Shown here piece by piece: positions 54,380 through 63,166 of a stretch of DNA of 64,000 bases. The DNA comes from JALORV01 sp963775635 (GTDB lineage: Bacteria > Pseudomonadota > Gammaproteobacteria > Burkholderiales > Burkholderiaceae_F): the NCBI GenBank assembly GCA_963775635.1, contig CAVZJO010000003.1, forward strand, positions 372,001 to 436,000, read 5' to 3'. Each line of letters opens with the position of its first letter. Positions within the stretch are counted from its first letter, which is position 1. A program made the translations under genes and the position numbers. Below the pieces are notes generated by a model, which saw nothing but the letters and a program-made list of their open reading frames with translations, made no database searches and was not told where the DNA came from.

Positions 54380-55807
54380 CTATTGCCTCTCGAGGACAGC
54401 GGCAAAGAAGCCGTCGGTCGCATGCAGGTGCGGCAGCATCACGAAGTACGGCGCAAACCGATGGGCGTGCTCGATGAAGATGGATTGGGGCGTCAGCACG
54501 TCATTCGCGGGAAGCACACGGTATTCCGGGTGGGCCCCGAGGAACTCATCGATGACATGCTGGTTTTCCTGCCTTAGCAGTGAACACGTCGCGTACACGA
54601 GCCGGCCGCCGGGTTTCGGCAGCCGCGACGCCGCTGCCAGCACCGAGCGCTGGACCGCGTTGACCCGCGCCAGTTCGACCTCGTCGAAGCGCCACTTGAG
54701 ATCCGGGTTGCGACGCAACGTGCCCGAGCCCGAGCACGGTGCATCGACCAGCACGCGATCGCATTTCCCCTGCAGCCGCTTCACGCGGATGTCGCTCTCG
54801 CTGCGGATGACGATCGGGTGAACGTTGGACAGGCCGCTTCTCTTCAGCCGGGGGCCGAGGCCATCGAGGCGACGCTGATTGACGTCAAATGCATACAGCC
54901 GCCCGCTGGAACGCATCAGCGCGCCGAGCGCCAGCGTCTTGCCGCCGGCTCCAGCGCAGAAGTCGACCACCATTTCGCCGCGCCGCGGTTGCACCAGACG
55001 CGCGATCAGCTGGCTGCCCTCGTCCTGCACTTCAATGCGGCCCTCGCGATACGCCGGCCACTGGGTCAGCGCGGGCTTGCTGCCCAGTCGGATGCCGTCG
55101 GGCGAGTAGCGTGTCGCCGCCGCGCCGACATGATGGCCGGTGAGTTCTTCCAGCACGCTCTCGCGCGCCGACTTCAGAACGTTAACCCGCAGGTCCAGTG
55201 GCGCCGGGTCAGCCAGGGTCGCAATCAACGGCGACGCATCCTCGTACTGATCTTCGACGGCACTGAACAGCCAGATCGGCATTTCGGCGCGCACCGAGGC
55301 GGGCGCCCGCGACAGGTCCACCGCGAGCACATGTTTGACGGCGTCCGCATCGCCACGCAGCGCCCGCTGGTCGATCGCGTCCAACCCGTATTGGCGCGCC
55401 AGCGTGACCAGCGCCGCGAGTCGTGGCGCACGGGCCGGCACGGCCGGTTGCATGGCCCAGCCGAGCGTGGCATAGCGACGCAATGCATGGAAGATCGCTT
55501 CCGCGATAACGCCGCGGTCGCGATTTCCAAGGCTGTGATGCTCGCGGAAGAAGCGCGACATGGACGCGTCGGCGGGACCATCGAAACGGAGCACGGCGGC
55601 CAGCGCTTGCGCCAGCGCATCGACGATCAGCGAGGTGATCCTGGGCGCGTCGGCGCCCACTCCGGGCGCAGGCCGGTAGCCAGGGCGGACGGCGCGCGGC
55701 CGCTCGTGCACCGCCGACGCAGTACGCGCGCCACGAGCGCGCACGGCGGTTGGCGAACGCGATGTCGGTTTTGGCACCCTGGCGCCCTGCGGTCTGGCGC
55801 GCTTCAT
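54380..55807 (-). CDS. rsmB: 16S rRNA m5C methyltransferase, RsmB/NOL1-NOP2-sun family
   Basis: The product has 475 residues. The N-terminal 55 residues are basic and low in complexity. A RsmB-like middle region is followed by the SAM-dependent core: EVQDEGSQLIARLVQ, VVDFCAGAGGKTLALGALM, LVDAPCSGSGTLRRNPDLKW (first cysteine) and LVYATCSLLRQENQ (second cysteine). Both catalytic cysteines of the m5C mechanism are present. It overlaps purN by 4 nt (ATGA). Confidence 0.9.
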   Translation of the reverse strand: MKRARPQGARVPKPTSRSPTAVRARGARTASAVHERPRAVRPGYRPAPGVGADAPRITSLIVDALAQALAAVLRFDGPADASMSRFFREHHSLGNRDRGVIAEAIFHALRRYATLGWAMQPAVPARAPRLAALVTLARQYGLDAIDQRALRGDADAVKHVLAVDLSRAPASVRAEMPIWLFSAVEDQYEDASPLIATLADPAPLDLRVNVLKSARESVLEELTGHHVGAAATRYSPDGIRLGSKPALTQWPAYREGRIEVQDEGSQLIARLVQPRRGEMVVDFCAGAGGKTLALGALMRSSGRLYAFDVNQRRLDGLGPRLKRSGLSNVHPIVIRSESDIRVKRLQGKCDRVLVDAPCSGSGTLRRNPDLKWRFDEVELARVNAVQRSVLAAASRLPKPGGRLVYATCSLLRQENQHVIDEFLGAHPEYRVLPANDVLTPQSIFIEHAHRFAPYFVMLPHLHATDGFFAAVLERQ

Positions 55808-56454
55808 GCTGCCATCATCACAAGGTCGGTCACAGCGGCACCGCGCGCAACGACCCGGCCGTCGACATAACCTACCCGTTCCTCGAGCACTAGGCGCACC
55901 GCGCGTGGCAGCAGTCGATGTTCCTGCTGCAATACACGCGCCGCCAGCGATGCTTCGTCGTCATCCGGATCGACGGCGACCACCGCCTGGGCAATGATGC
56001 CTCCTGCATCGACGTCTTCGGACACGAAGTGAACCGTCGCTCCGTGCACACGCACACCATTTTCCAGCGCCTGGCGATGTGTGCGCAGACCCGGAAACAG
56101 CGGCAGCAGCGAAGGATGGATGTTGACCAGACGCCCGGTGTAACAGCGTACGAAGTCGGGTGTCAGCACGCGCATGAAACCGGCGAGGACGACGAGGACG
56201 GGATGATGACGATCGATCTCGTGCGCGAGTGCGCTCTCAAATTCGGTACGCCTGGAGTAGCCACGATGCTCGACGACCGCGGTCGCGATCCCCGCCCTCT
56301 TTGCCACCGCGAGCCCGCCCGCGTCGGCGCGACTGCTGATGGCGGCAACAATGGATGCATCCAGCGTCGATTGCCAGTCTTCGGCTCTGGCCGCCTGCAG
56401 CAGCGCTTCGAGATTGCTTCCGCGCCCGGAGATCAGCACGACGATGTTCTTCAT
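55804..56454 (-). CDS. purN: Phosphoribosylglycinamide formyltransferase
   Basis: The product has 216 residues. The start MKNIVVLISGRGSNLEALLQ is chosen by family; the frame is open to 56517. Active-site motifs: VNIHPSLLPLFPGLRTHRQA (catalytic Asn and His) and HFVSEDVDAGGIIAQA (catalytic Asp). It transfers formyl from 10-formyl-THF to GAR in purine synthesis. Confidence 0.96.
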   Translation of the reverse strand: MKNIVVLISGRGSNLEALLQAARAEDWQSTLDASIVAAISSRADAGGLAVAKRAGIATAVVEHRGYSRRTEFESALAHEIDRHHPVLVVLAGFMRVLTPDFVRCYTGRLVNIHPSLLPLFPGLRTHRQALENGVRVHGATVHFVSEDVDAGGIIAQAVVAVDPDDDEASLAARVLQQEHRLLPRAVRLVLEERVGYVDGRVVARGAAVTDLVMMAA

Positions 56455-56531
56455 CGGCGCGAATTGTACTGACCGGCACCAAAGCCTCGACTCTAAGTCC
56501 GCGAAAACACGGAACAATCGAGCGCCGACCC

Positions 56532-56537
56532 TATAAT
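56532..56537 (+). promoter_or_regulatory. -10 element upstream of ribF
   Basis: A perfect TATAAT lies 26 nt before the ribF start, in the 109-nt gap divergent from purN. No good -35 is seen at the right distance. It probably begins the ribF-ileS-lspA-coaBC-dut series. Confidence 0.4.
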
Positions 56538-56563
56538 TTGGCCGCCATCACAGCGGGAAGCAC

Positions 56564-57511
56564 ATGCAGGTATTCCGCGGACTACCGCGGCCGAGCGAGC
56601 GCGCACCGTGTGCGCTGACGGTCGGCAACTTCGACGGCGTGCATCGCGGCCATCAGGCGTTGCTGGTGCGTGTCGTCGCTGCGGCCCGCGCGCGCGGCAT
56701 TGCCGCAGCCGTGCTGACCTTCGAGCCGCATCCGCGTGAGCTATTCACCCCCGATCGGGCACCGACCCGCATCTCGAGCCTGCGCGACAAATTCAGTGCG
56801 CTGGCCGAACAGGGCATCGACCGAGTGTTCGTGCAGCACTTCAATCGAGCGTTTGCCGCAGTCACTGCCGAGGCCTTCATCGAGTTGCTGATCCACGGCT
56901 ACCGCGCGCGCTGGCTGCTGGTCGGTGACGACTTCCGCTTCGGCGCGCGACGCACCGGCGACCTCGCGCTGTTGCAGCGGCACGCCGCGGCCGGCGACTT
57001 CGAGCTTGAGCAGATGCCGACGGTCGTCGAGGGCGAGGAACGCATCTCGAGTTCGGCCGTGCGCGCCCTGCTCGCTGATGGCCGCCTCGCCGGTGCGCGC
57101 CACCTGCTCGGCCGTCCCTACGCAATCAGCGGCCGCGTGCTGCACGGACGCAAGCTCGGCCGCGACATCGGGTTCCCCACGCTCAACCTCAGGATCGCGC
57201 ACCGCCATCCAGCCGTGCAAGGCGTGTTTGCGGTCCGCGTCCACGGGCTGGGAGACAAGCCGCGGCCGGGTGTCGCCAGTGTTGGACTGCGGCCGACCGT
57301 TGAAGACAGCGGTCGCTGGATGCTCGAAGTCCACCTGTTCGACTTCGCCGAGCAGATCTATGGCCGGCTGGTCTGCGTCGAGTTTGTGCAGCGGCTGCGC
57401 AACGAGCAGCGCTATTCGACGCTGGAAGAGCTGGGCGCCGCCATCGCCGAGGACGCAGCCCGTGCGCGCGCGCTGTTCGCCTCGGGAGAGGTCAGCAGCG
57501 CGGCAGTCTAG
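56564..57511 (+). CDS. ribF: Bifunctional riboflavin kinase / FAD synthetase
   Basis: The product has 315 residues. The N-terminal FAD synthetase domain has LTVGNFDGVHRGHQALLVRV and the ISSSAVRALLADG region. The C-terminal kinase domain has GFPTLNLRIAHRHPAVQG and the DFAEQIYGRLVCVEF end. It makes FMN and FAD from riboflavin. It is placed before ileS, as in E. coli and many other proteobacteria. Confidence 0.97.
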   Translation: MQVFRGLPRPSERAPCALTVGNFDGVHRGHQALLVRVVAAARARGIAAAVLTFEPHPRELFTPDRAPTRISSLRDKFSALAEQGIDRVFVQHFNRAFAAVTAEAFIELLIHGYRARWLLVGDDFRFGARRTGDLALLQRHAAAGDFELEQMPTVVEGEERISSSAVRALLADGRLAGARHLLGRPYAISGRVLHGRKLGRDIGFPTLNLRIAHRHPAVQGVFAVRVHGLGDKPRPGVASVGLRPTVEDSGRWMLEVHLFDFAEQIYGRLVCVEFVQRLRNEQRYSTLEELGAAIAEDAARARALFASGEVSSAAV

Positions 57512-57596
57512 TCGGAACGCGACGCACGTTACACTCGCGTTCCGCGATCTTTCGACACCTCTTGCAGAGCCCGAGGGGGCCAAGGAGTGCCACACC

Positions 57597-60452
57597 ATGG
57601 CTGACGCCGACGCCAAGAAGAAGCCTGCGTCCGATCCGGCGACGCGCAAGTACCCGCTCAATCTGCCCGATACGCCGTTCCCGATGCGCGGCGACCTTGC
57701 CAAACGCGAGCCGCACTGGGTGCGCGAGTGGGACGAACAAAGGGTGTACGACCAGATCCGCGCGGCGTCGACGAATCGCCCGAAGTGGATCCTGCACGAC
57801 GGCCCACCGTACGCGAACAGCGAAATTCATATGGGCACGGCCTCGAACAAGATCCTGAAGGACATCGTCGTCAAGAGTCGGCAGATGGCGGGTTTCGATG
57901 CGCACTACGTGCCGGGCTGGGACTGCCACGGCATGCCGATCGAAATCCTGATCGAGAAGAAATACGGCCGCAACCTGCCGACCCGCGAGGTTCAGGCTCG
58001 CTGTCGCGCGCACGCCGCGGAGCAGATCGAAATTCAAAAGAAGGACTTCAAGCGACTCGGGGTGCTGGGCCAGTGGGATCGGCCGTACACCACGATGAAC
58101 TTCGCCACCGAGGCGAACGAAATCCGCGCGCTGGCGAAGATCATGGCCAAGGGTTTCGTGTTCCGCGGGCTCAAGCCCGTCAACTGGTGCTTCGACTGCG
58201 GATCGGCGCTGGCCGAGGCCGAGGTCGAGTACCTGGACAAGGTCGATCTCGCGGTCGACGTCGCCTTTCCGCTGCGCGACGACGAACGCGGCAAACTGGC
58301 CACCGCTTTCGGGTTGTCGACCCTTCCCGACAAGCCGGTCGCGGCCGCGATCTGGACCACGACGCCGTGGACGATTCCCGCCAACCAGGCGCTCAACCTG
58401 CACCCGGAGTTCAGCTACGCACTGGTCGAAACCGAGCGCGGCCTGCTGGTGCTGGCGAGCGACCGCGTCGAGGCCTGTCTGGCCAGCTGGGGCCTGTCCG
58501 GCACAACGCTGGCGCAGACACGCGGCGAGAAGCTGGCGCTGCTCCGCTTCCGCCATCCGTTCTACGACCGCGATGCACCGGTCTATCTCGGCGATTACGT
58601 GACGCTGGACACCGGTACCGGCATCGTGCATTCATCGCCCGCCTACGGGGTCGAGGACTTCGTCTCGTGCAAGGCGCACGGCATGACCGATGACGAGATC
58701 CTCAATCCGGTGCAAGGCGACGGCGTCTATGCGGCGTCGCTGCCGCTCTTTGGCGGAATGAAGATCTGGGAAGCCAACCCGAAGATCGTCGACACGATGC
58801 GCGATCACGGCACGCTGCTGAAGGTCGAGCCAGTCACGCATAGCTACATGCACTGCTGGCGGCACCGCACGCCGGTCATCTACCGCGCGACCTCGCAGTG
58901 GTTCGCCGGCATGGACACGCTGCCCAAATCGGGTGAGAAGACCTTGCGCGAACTCGCGTTGGCCGGCATCGAGGCCACTCAGTTCTATCCGGCATGGGGC
59001 AAGGCGCGGCTCGCCGGGATGATCGCCAACCGTCCGGACTGGACGCTGTCGCGCCAGCGCCAGTGGGGCACGCCGATGGCGTTCTTCGTCCACAAGACCA
59101 CCGGTGAACTGCATCCGCGCACGCTCGAGCTGCTGGAACAGGTGGCGCAGCGCGTCGAGCATGCCGGCATCGAAGCCTGGCAGGATCTCGACCCGCGCGA
59201 ACTGCTCGGCGCTCACGGAGCCGAATCCGCGGATCAGTACGTGAAAAACAAGGACACGATCGACGTCTGGTTCGATTCGGGGACCACCCACGAGACGGTG
59301 CTGCGCGGTTCGCACGCCAACGAGTCGCACTTTCCGGCCGACATGTACCTCGAGGGATCGGACCAGCATCGCGGCTGGTTTCATTCGTCGCTGCTGACCT
59401 CGTGCATGATCAACGACGTGCCGCCGTACAAGGCACTGCTGACGCACGGCTTCGTCGTCGACGGCCAGGGCCGCAAGATGAGCAAGTCGCTCGGCAACGT
59501 CATCGCGCCGCAGAAGGTGGCCGACACGCTGGGCGCCGAGATCATCCGCCTGTGGGTGGCGAGCACCGACTACTCGGGCGAACTGTCGCTGTCCGACGAG
59601 ATCTTGAAGCGCGTCGTCGAGAGTTACCGGCGGCTGCGCAACACGCTGCGGTTCCTGCTCGCCAATGTCAGCGACTTCGACCCGGCCCGCGATGCGCTGC
59701 CGGTGGCCGAGTGGTTGGAGATCGACCGCTACGCGCTGGCGATGATGCGCGAGGTCAGCACACGGACGCTGGCCGATTACGAACGTTACGAGTACCACCC
59801 AATCGTCTCGCGCCTGCAGACTTTCGCGTCGGAGGATTTGGGCGCGTTCTATCTGGACATCCTCAAGGACCGGCTGTACACGATGCCGGCGGATTCGAAA
59901 GCGCGCCGTTCGGCACAGTCTGCACTTCATGTCATCACCGACAGCCTGCTCAAGCTGATGGCGCCGCTGCTGTCGTTCACCGCCGAAGAGGCGTGGAAGG
60001 TGTTCACTGGCCGCAGCGCGGGAACGATATTCACCGAAACCTACGCCACGCTGCCGGCGCTGCCGGAGGCACCGGAGCTGATCGAGCGCTGGACTGTGAT
60101 CCGCGCCGTGCGCGCTGAGGTGCACAAGCGGCTGGAAGAGCTGCGTGAACAGGGCGCTATTGGCTCGTCGCTGCAGGCCGAGGTCGAGATCCGCGCGAGC
60201 GGATCGCGCGCGTCTGTGCTGCAGTCGCTCGGAGACGATCTGAGACTGGTGCTGCTCACCTCGCGCGCCCGGGTGAGCGCCGTGGCGCAGGAGGCCGACG
60301 AATCGATCGTGGTGCAGCCGTCATCCGGCATCAAGTGCGAACGATGCTGGCACTGGCGCACCGACGTCGGCATGGATGCGGCGCATCCGACACTGTGCGG
60401 TCGCTGCGTGTCCAATCTGTTCGGCGCGGGCGAACCGCGCAGCTACGCGTGA
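57597..60452 (+). CDS. ileS: Isoleucyl-tRNA synthetase
   Basis: The product has 951 residues. The ATG at 57597 has AAGGAG 9 nt upstream. The open frame extends back over ribF but is not coding there. HIGH-type motif PPYANSEIHMGTASNKIL (HMGT variant), KMSKS motif GRKMSKSLGNVIAPQ, editing domain IWTTTPWTIPANQALN, and the C-terminal zinc knuckle CERCWHWRTDVG..CGRCVSNLFG. It charges tRNA-Ile. The stop overlaps lspA as GTGA. Confidence 0.98.
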   Translation: MADADAKKKPASDPATRKYPLNLPDTPFPMRGDLAKREPHWVREWDEQRVYDQIRAASTNRPKWILHDGPPYANSEIHMGTASNKILKDIVVKSRQMAGFDAHYVPGWDCHGMPIEILIEKKYGRNLPTREVQARCRAHAAEQIEIQKKDFKRLGVLGQWDRPYTTMNFATEANEIRALAKIMAKGFVFRGLKPVNWCFDCGSALAEAEVEYLDKVDLAVDVAFPLRDDERGKLATAFGLSTLPDKPVAAAIWTTTPWTIPANQALNLHPEFSYALVETERGLLVLASDRVEACLASWGLSGTTLAQTRGEKLALLRFRHPFYDRDAPVYLGDYVTLDTGTGIVHSSPAYGVEDFVSCKAHGMTDDEILNPVQGDGVYAASLPLFGGMKIWEANPKIVDTMRDHGTLLKVEPVTHSYMHCWRHRTPVIYRATSQWFAGMDTLPKSGEKTLRELALAGIEATQFYPAWGKARLAGMIANRPDWTLSRQRQWGTPMAFFVHKTTGELHPRTLELLEQVAQRVEHAGIEAWQDLDPRELLGAHGAESADQYVKNKDTIDVWFDSGTTHETVLRGSHANESHFPADMYLEGSDQHRGWFHSSLLTSCMINDVPPYKALLTHGFVVDGQGRKMSKSLGNVIAPQKVADTLGAEIIRLWVASTDYSGELSLSDEILKRVVESYRRLRNTLRFLLANVSDFDPARDALPVAEWLEIDRYALAMMREVSTRTLADYERYEYHPIVSRLQTFASEDLGAFYLDILKDRLYTMPADSKARRSAQSALHVITDSLLKLMAPLLSFTAEEAWKVFTGRSAGTIFTETYATLPALPEAPELIERWTVIRAVRAEVHKRLEELREQGAIGSSLQAEVEIRASGSRASVLQSLGDDLRLVLLTSRARVSAVAQEADESIVVQPSSGIKCERCWHWRTDVGMDAAHPTLCGRCVSNLFGAGEPRSYA

Positions 60453-60952
60453 TAGCGAGCGGCACGCAGGTCCCCTGGCTGCAGCGCATGCTGCCTTGGC
60501 TGGCTCTCGCGCTCACGGTGATCTTCCTCGACCAGCTGACCAAGGTCGTCGTCGAGCGGATGCTCGACTACGGTGACGTGCGCCCGGTGACCGGCTTCTT
60601 CAACCTGATCCTCACCTACAACAAGGGCGCCGCCTTTTCCTTCCTCGCGTCGGCATCCGGCTGGCAGGACACGTTTCTGACGACCGTCGGGCTGGTCGCG
60701 TCGGCGTTCATCGTGGTCCTGCTGGCGCGGCACGGGGACCAGCGGCTGTTCGGCTGCGCGCTTGCACTGATCCTCGGAGGCGCGCTCGGCAACGTGATCG
60801 ACCGCATCGTCTATGGTCACGTCATCGACTTCCTCGACGTCCACTGGCGCAACTGGCACTGGCCGGCCTTCAATCTGGCCGACTCAGCGATCGTCGGCGG
60901 CGCCGGCCTGTTGATCTTCGACGAGCTGCGGCGGGTCCGTCGGGCAAAATAG
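60449..60952 (+). CDS. lspA: Lipoprotein signal peptidase (signal peptidase II)
   Basis: The product has 167 residues with four membrane helices and a GTG start inside the ileS stop. Catalytic aspartates lie in GGALGNVIDRIVYGHVIDF and AFNLADSAIVGG. It removes signal peptides from prolipoproteins after lipid attachment. The ileS-lspA order is classical. Confidence 0.97.
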   Translation: MIASGTQVPWLQRMLPWLALALTVIFLDQLTKVVVERMLDYGDVRPVTGFFNLILTYNKGAAFSFLASASGWQDTFLTTVGLVASAFIVVLLARHGDQRLFGCALALILGGALGNVIDRIVYGHVIDFLDVHWRNWHWPAFNLADSAIVGGAGLLIFDELRRVRRAK

Positions 60953-60956
60953 CGCG

Positions 60957-62153
60957 ATGGAACTGGCGAACAAGCGCATCGTCGTCGGCATGACCGGCGG
61001 CGTGGCCGCCTACAAGGTCTGCGAGCTGGTCAGGCGACTGCAGGACGAGGGCGCCGCGATCCAGGTCGTGATGACGGCCGCCGCGCAGCAGTTCGTCACC
61101 GCCACGACCATGCAGGCGCTGAGCGGGCGTCCGGTCTTTACCGACACCTGGGGCGAGGGTGCCCAGGTCGCCAACGCGATGCCGCACATCGATCTGACCC
61201 GCGGGGCCGACGCCATCGTCGTCGCACCAGCCACGGCCCACTTCATTGCGAAGGCCGCGTGCGGGCTGGCCGACGACCTGCTATCGGCACTGGTGCTTGC
61301 GCGCGACCGCGGCCGCACCGCGTTGCTGGTCGCGCCGGCGATGAACGTGGAGATGTGGGAGCACCCTGCCACGCAGCGCAACGTGGCCCAGCTGACCGCC
61401 GATGGCGCGGTCGTACTCGGTCCGGCGAGCGGCGACCAGGCCTGCGGCGAAGTCGGCCCGGGCCGCATGCTCGAACCGGCCGAACTGCTGGCCGACATCG
61501 TCGCGGCGTTCCAACCGAAGCGCCTGGCGGGCAGGCGCGTGGTGCTGACCGCCGGCCCGACTTTCGAGCCGATCGATCCGGTGCGCGGTATTACCAATCT
61601 GTCGTCGGGTCGCACGGGCTTCGCACTGGCGCGGGCGGCCGTTGAGGCCGGCGCCGCGGTCACGTTGGTGGCCGGCCCGACGATGCTGCCGACGCCGCGC
61701 GGCGTGAAGCGTGTCGATGTGCGCACCGCGGCGGAGATGCATGACGCCGTGCACGCGGCGCTGCCGGCCGATGTGTTCATCGCGGTAGCCGCCGTTGCCG
61801 ATTGGCGCGTCAGCAACGCCAGCGCGAGCAAGCTCAAGAAGCAGGCGGGCGTGTCCGTGCCTGCGCTGGAGTTCGCGGCGAACCCGGACATCCTCGCCAG
61901 TGTTGCAGCTCTCTCCAAGCCGCCCTACTGCGTGGGGTTCGCAGCTGAAACCGAGAACGAGATCGACAACGCCCGCGTCAAGCGCGTCGCCAAGCGGGTG
62001 CCGTTGATCGTCGCCAACCGCGCGCAGGATGCGCTCGGTGCCGAAGACAGCGAACTGCACCTGATCGATGCGCGCGGTGTGACCACGCTGGCCAAGGCCG
62101 ACAAGCGGGCGCAGGCGCGGCGCCTGGTTGCCGAGATCGCGGACCGCCTGTGA
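60957..62153 (+). CDS. coaBC: Bifunctional phosphopantothenoylcysteine decarboxylase / phosphopantothenate--cysteine ligase
   Basis: The product has 398 residues. The N-terminal CoaC flavoprotein domain has GMTGGVAAYKVCELVRRLQ, MPHIDLTRGADAIVVAPATA (active-site His) and PAMNVEMWEHPAT, with catalytic Cys in GDQACGEVGPGRM. The C-terminal CoaB domain has LTAGPTFEPIDPVRGITNLS and KLKKQAGVSVPALEF. It carries out two steps of coenzyme A synthesis. It starts 4 nt after lspA. Confidence 0.97.
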   Translation: MELANKRIVVGMTGGVAAYKVCELVRRLQDEGAAIQVVMTAAAQQFVTATTMQALSGRPVFTDTWGEGAQVANAMPHIDLTRGADAIVVAPATAHFIAKAACGLADDLLSALVLARDRGRTALLVAPAMNVEMWEHPATQRNVAQLTADGAVVLGPASGDQACGEVGPGRMLEPAELLADIVAAFQPKRLAGRRVVLTAGPTFEPIDPVRGITNLSSGRTGFALARAAVEAGAAVTLVAGPTMLPTPRGVKRVDVRTAAEMHDAVHAALPADVFIAVAAVADWRVSNASASKLKKQAGVSVPALEFAANPDILASVAALSKPPYCVGFAAETENEIDNARVKRVAKRVPLIVANRAQDALGAEDSELHLIDARGVTTLAKADKRAQARRLVAEIADRL

Positions 62154-62659
62154 TACCGGCCACGCAGGAACCGCGCGACGGCGACTTCGTCGCCTATATC
62201 GACCAACTGCAGCGCGAGTCAGCGGCGCGCATCCGTGCACAGTCGCAGGTCGGGATGATCGAGACCGCGGCCCAGGACAGGCCGCAAAGCGCGGCACCCG
62301 GCGCAGCGCCGAAGCCCACGCCACATCCGCCAGTGCGCTTCGAATCGGCCGCAACCGGCTCCAATCACGGTTTTCCCGCCCTCGATGCGCGCGAGGCGCA
62401 GGAGCTGCTGGCGCGCCTTGCGCGCTCGCGCCCGGCCACCCACTTCGTCTCCGGTGCTGTAGCGGCGGCGGTCGGCGCGCTGCTGCTGCTGTATTCGCTG
62501 ATCGGTTCGGGCGGTGTGCTGCCGTTGCTGATCGCAATCGGCCTGCTGTGGTGGGCCGTGCCGCGGGTGCGCACGGCGTCGGGAGACATCTCGGCTGCCG
62601 GCCGGCAGCACGCTCGCCGGATCGCCCAGACTTTCGGGCCGCGACCACCGCACGCGTGA
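62150..62659 (+). CDS. Small membrane protein of unknown function between coaBC and dut
   Basis: The product has 169 residues with a GTG start overlapping the coaBC stop (GTGA). It was not recognised. The polar, Pro/Ala-rich N-terminal half (DFVAYIDQLQRESAARIRAQ) is followed by two hydrophobic helices (HFVSGAVAAAVGALLLLYSL and VLPLLIAIGLLWWAV) and a basic tail. Its own stop overlaps the dut start in the same way, so it is translated within the operon and is very probably a real gene. Confidence 0.7.
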   Translation: MIPATQEPRDGDFVAYIDQLQRESAARIRAQSQVGMIETAAQDRPQSAAPGAAPKPTPHPPVRFESAATGSNHGFPALDAREAQELLARLARSRPATHFVSGAVAAAVGALLLLYSLIGSGGVLPLLIAIGLLWWAVPRVRTASGDISAAGRQHARRIAQTFGPRPPHA

Positions 62660-63102
62660 AGATCGACGTCCGGATCCTCGATGCGCGGCTGCGCGAGCAG
62701 TTGCCAGCGTATGCGACATCGGGCGCAGCGGGCCTAGACCTGCGCGCCTGCGTTGACACGCCGTTGGTCGTCGAACCGGGCACGACGCACCTGGTGCGCA
62801 CCGGAATCGCGATCCACATCGGCGATCCCGGCTATGCCGCGCTGATACTCCCCCGCTCCGGCCTGGGCCACAAGCACGGCATCGTGCTCGGCAATCTGGT
62901 CGGTTTAATCGATTCCGACTATCAGGGCGAGCTGCTGGTTTCGACCTGGAACCGCGGATCAGCGGCGTTTACGCTCAACCCGCTCGAACGCTTGGCGCAG
63001 CTCGTCATCGTTCCAGTCGTGCAGGCAAACTTCAACATCGTCGATCAGTTCGACCAATCCGAACGCGGCGCCGGCGGCTTCGGAAGCACCGGCAAGCATT
63101 AG
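62656..63102 (+). CDS. dut: Deoxyuridine 5'-triphosphate nucleotidohydrolase (dUTPase)
   Basis: The product has 148 residues with a GTG start overlapping the previous stop. All five trimeric dUTPase motifs are present: SGAAGLDLRAC, LPRSGLGHKHG, GLIDSDYQGELLV, ERLAQLVIVP and RGAGGFGSTGKH. It hydrolyses dUTP to dUMP and keeps uracil out of DNA. dut next to coaBC is a common proteobacterial arrangement. Confidence 0.97.
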   Translation: MKIDVRILDARLREQLPAYATSGAAGLDLRACVDTPLVVEPGTTHLVRTGIAIHIGDPGYAALILPRSGLGHKHGIVLGNLVGLIDSDYQGELLVSTWNRGSAAFTLNPLERLAQLVIVPVVQANFNIVDQFDQSERGAGGFGSTGKH

Positions 63103-63166
63103 CAGGCCCGTTGACCGCGTCCCCCACTGTTGCCTCCCGCCGGCACGGATGGCTCGCCAGCGGCGC

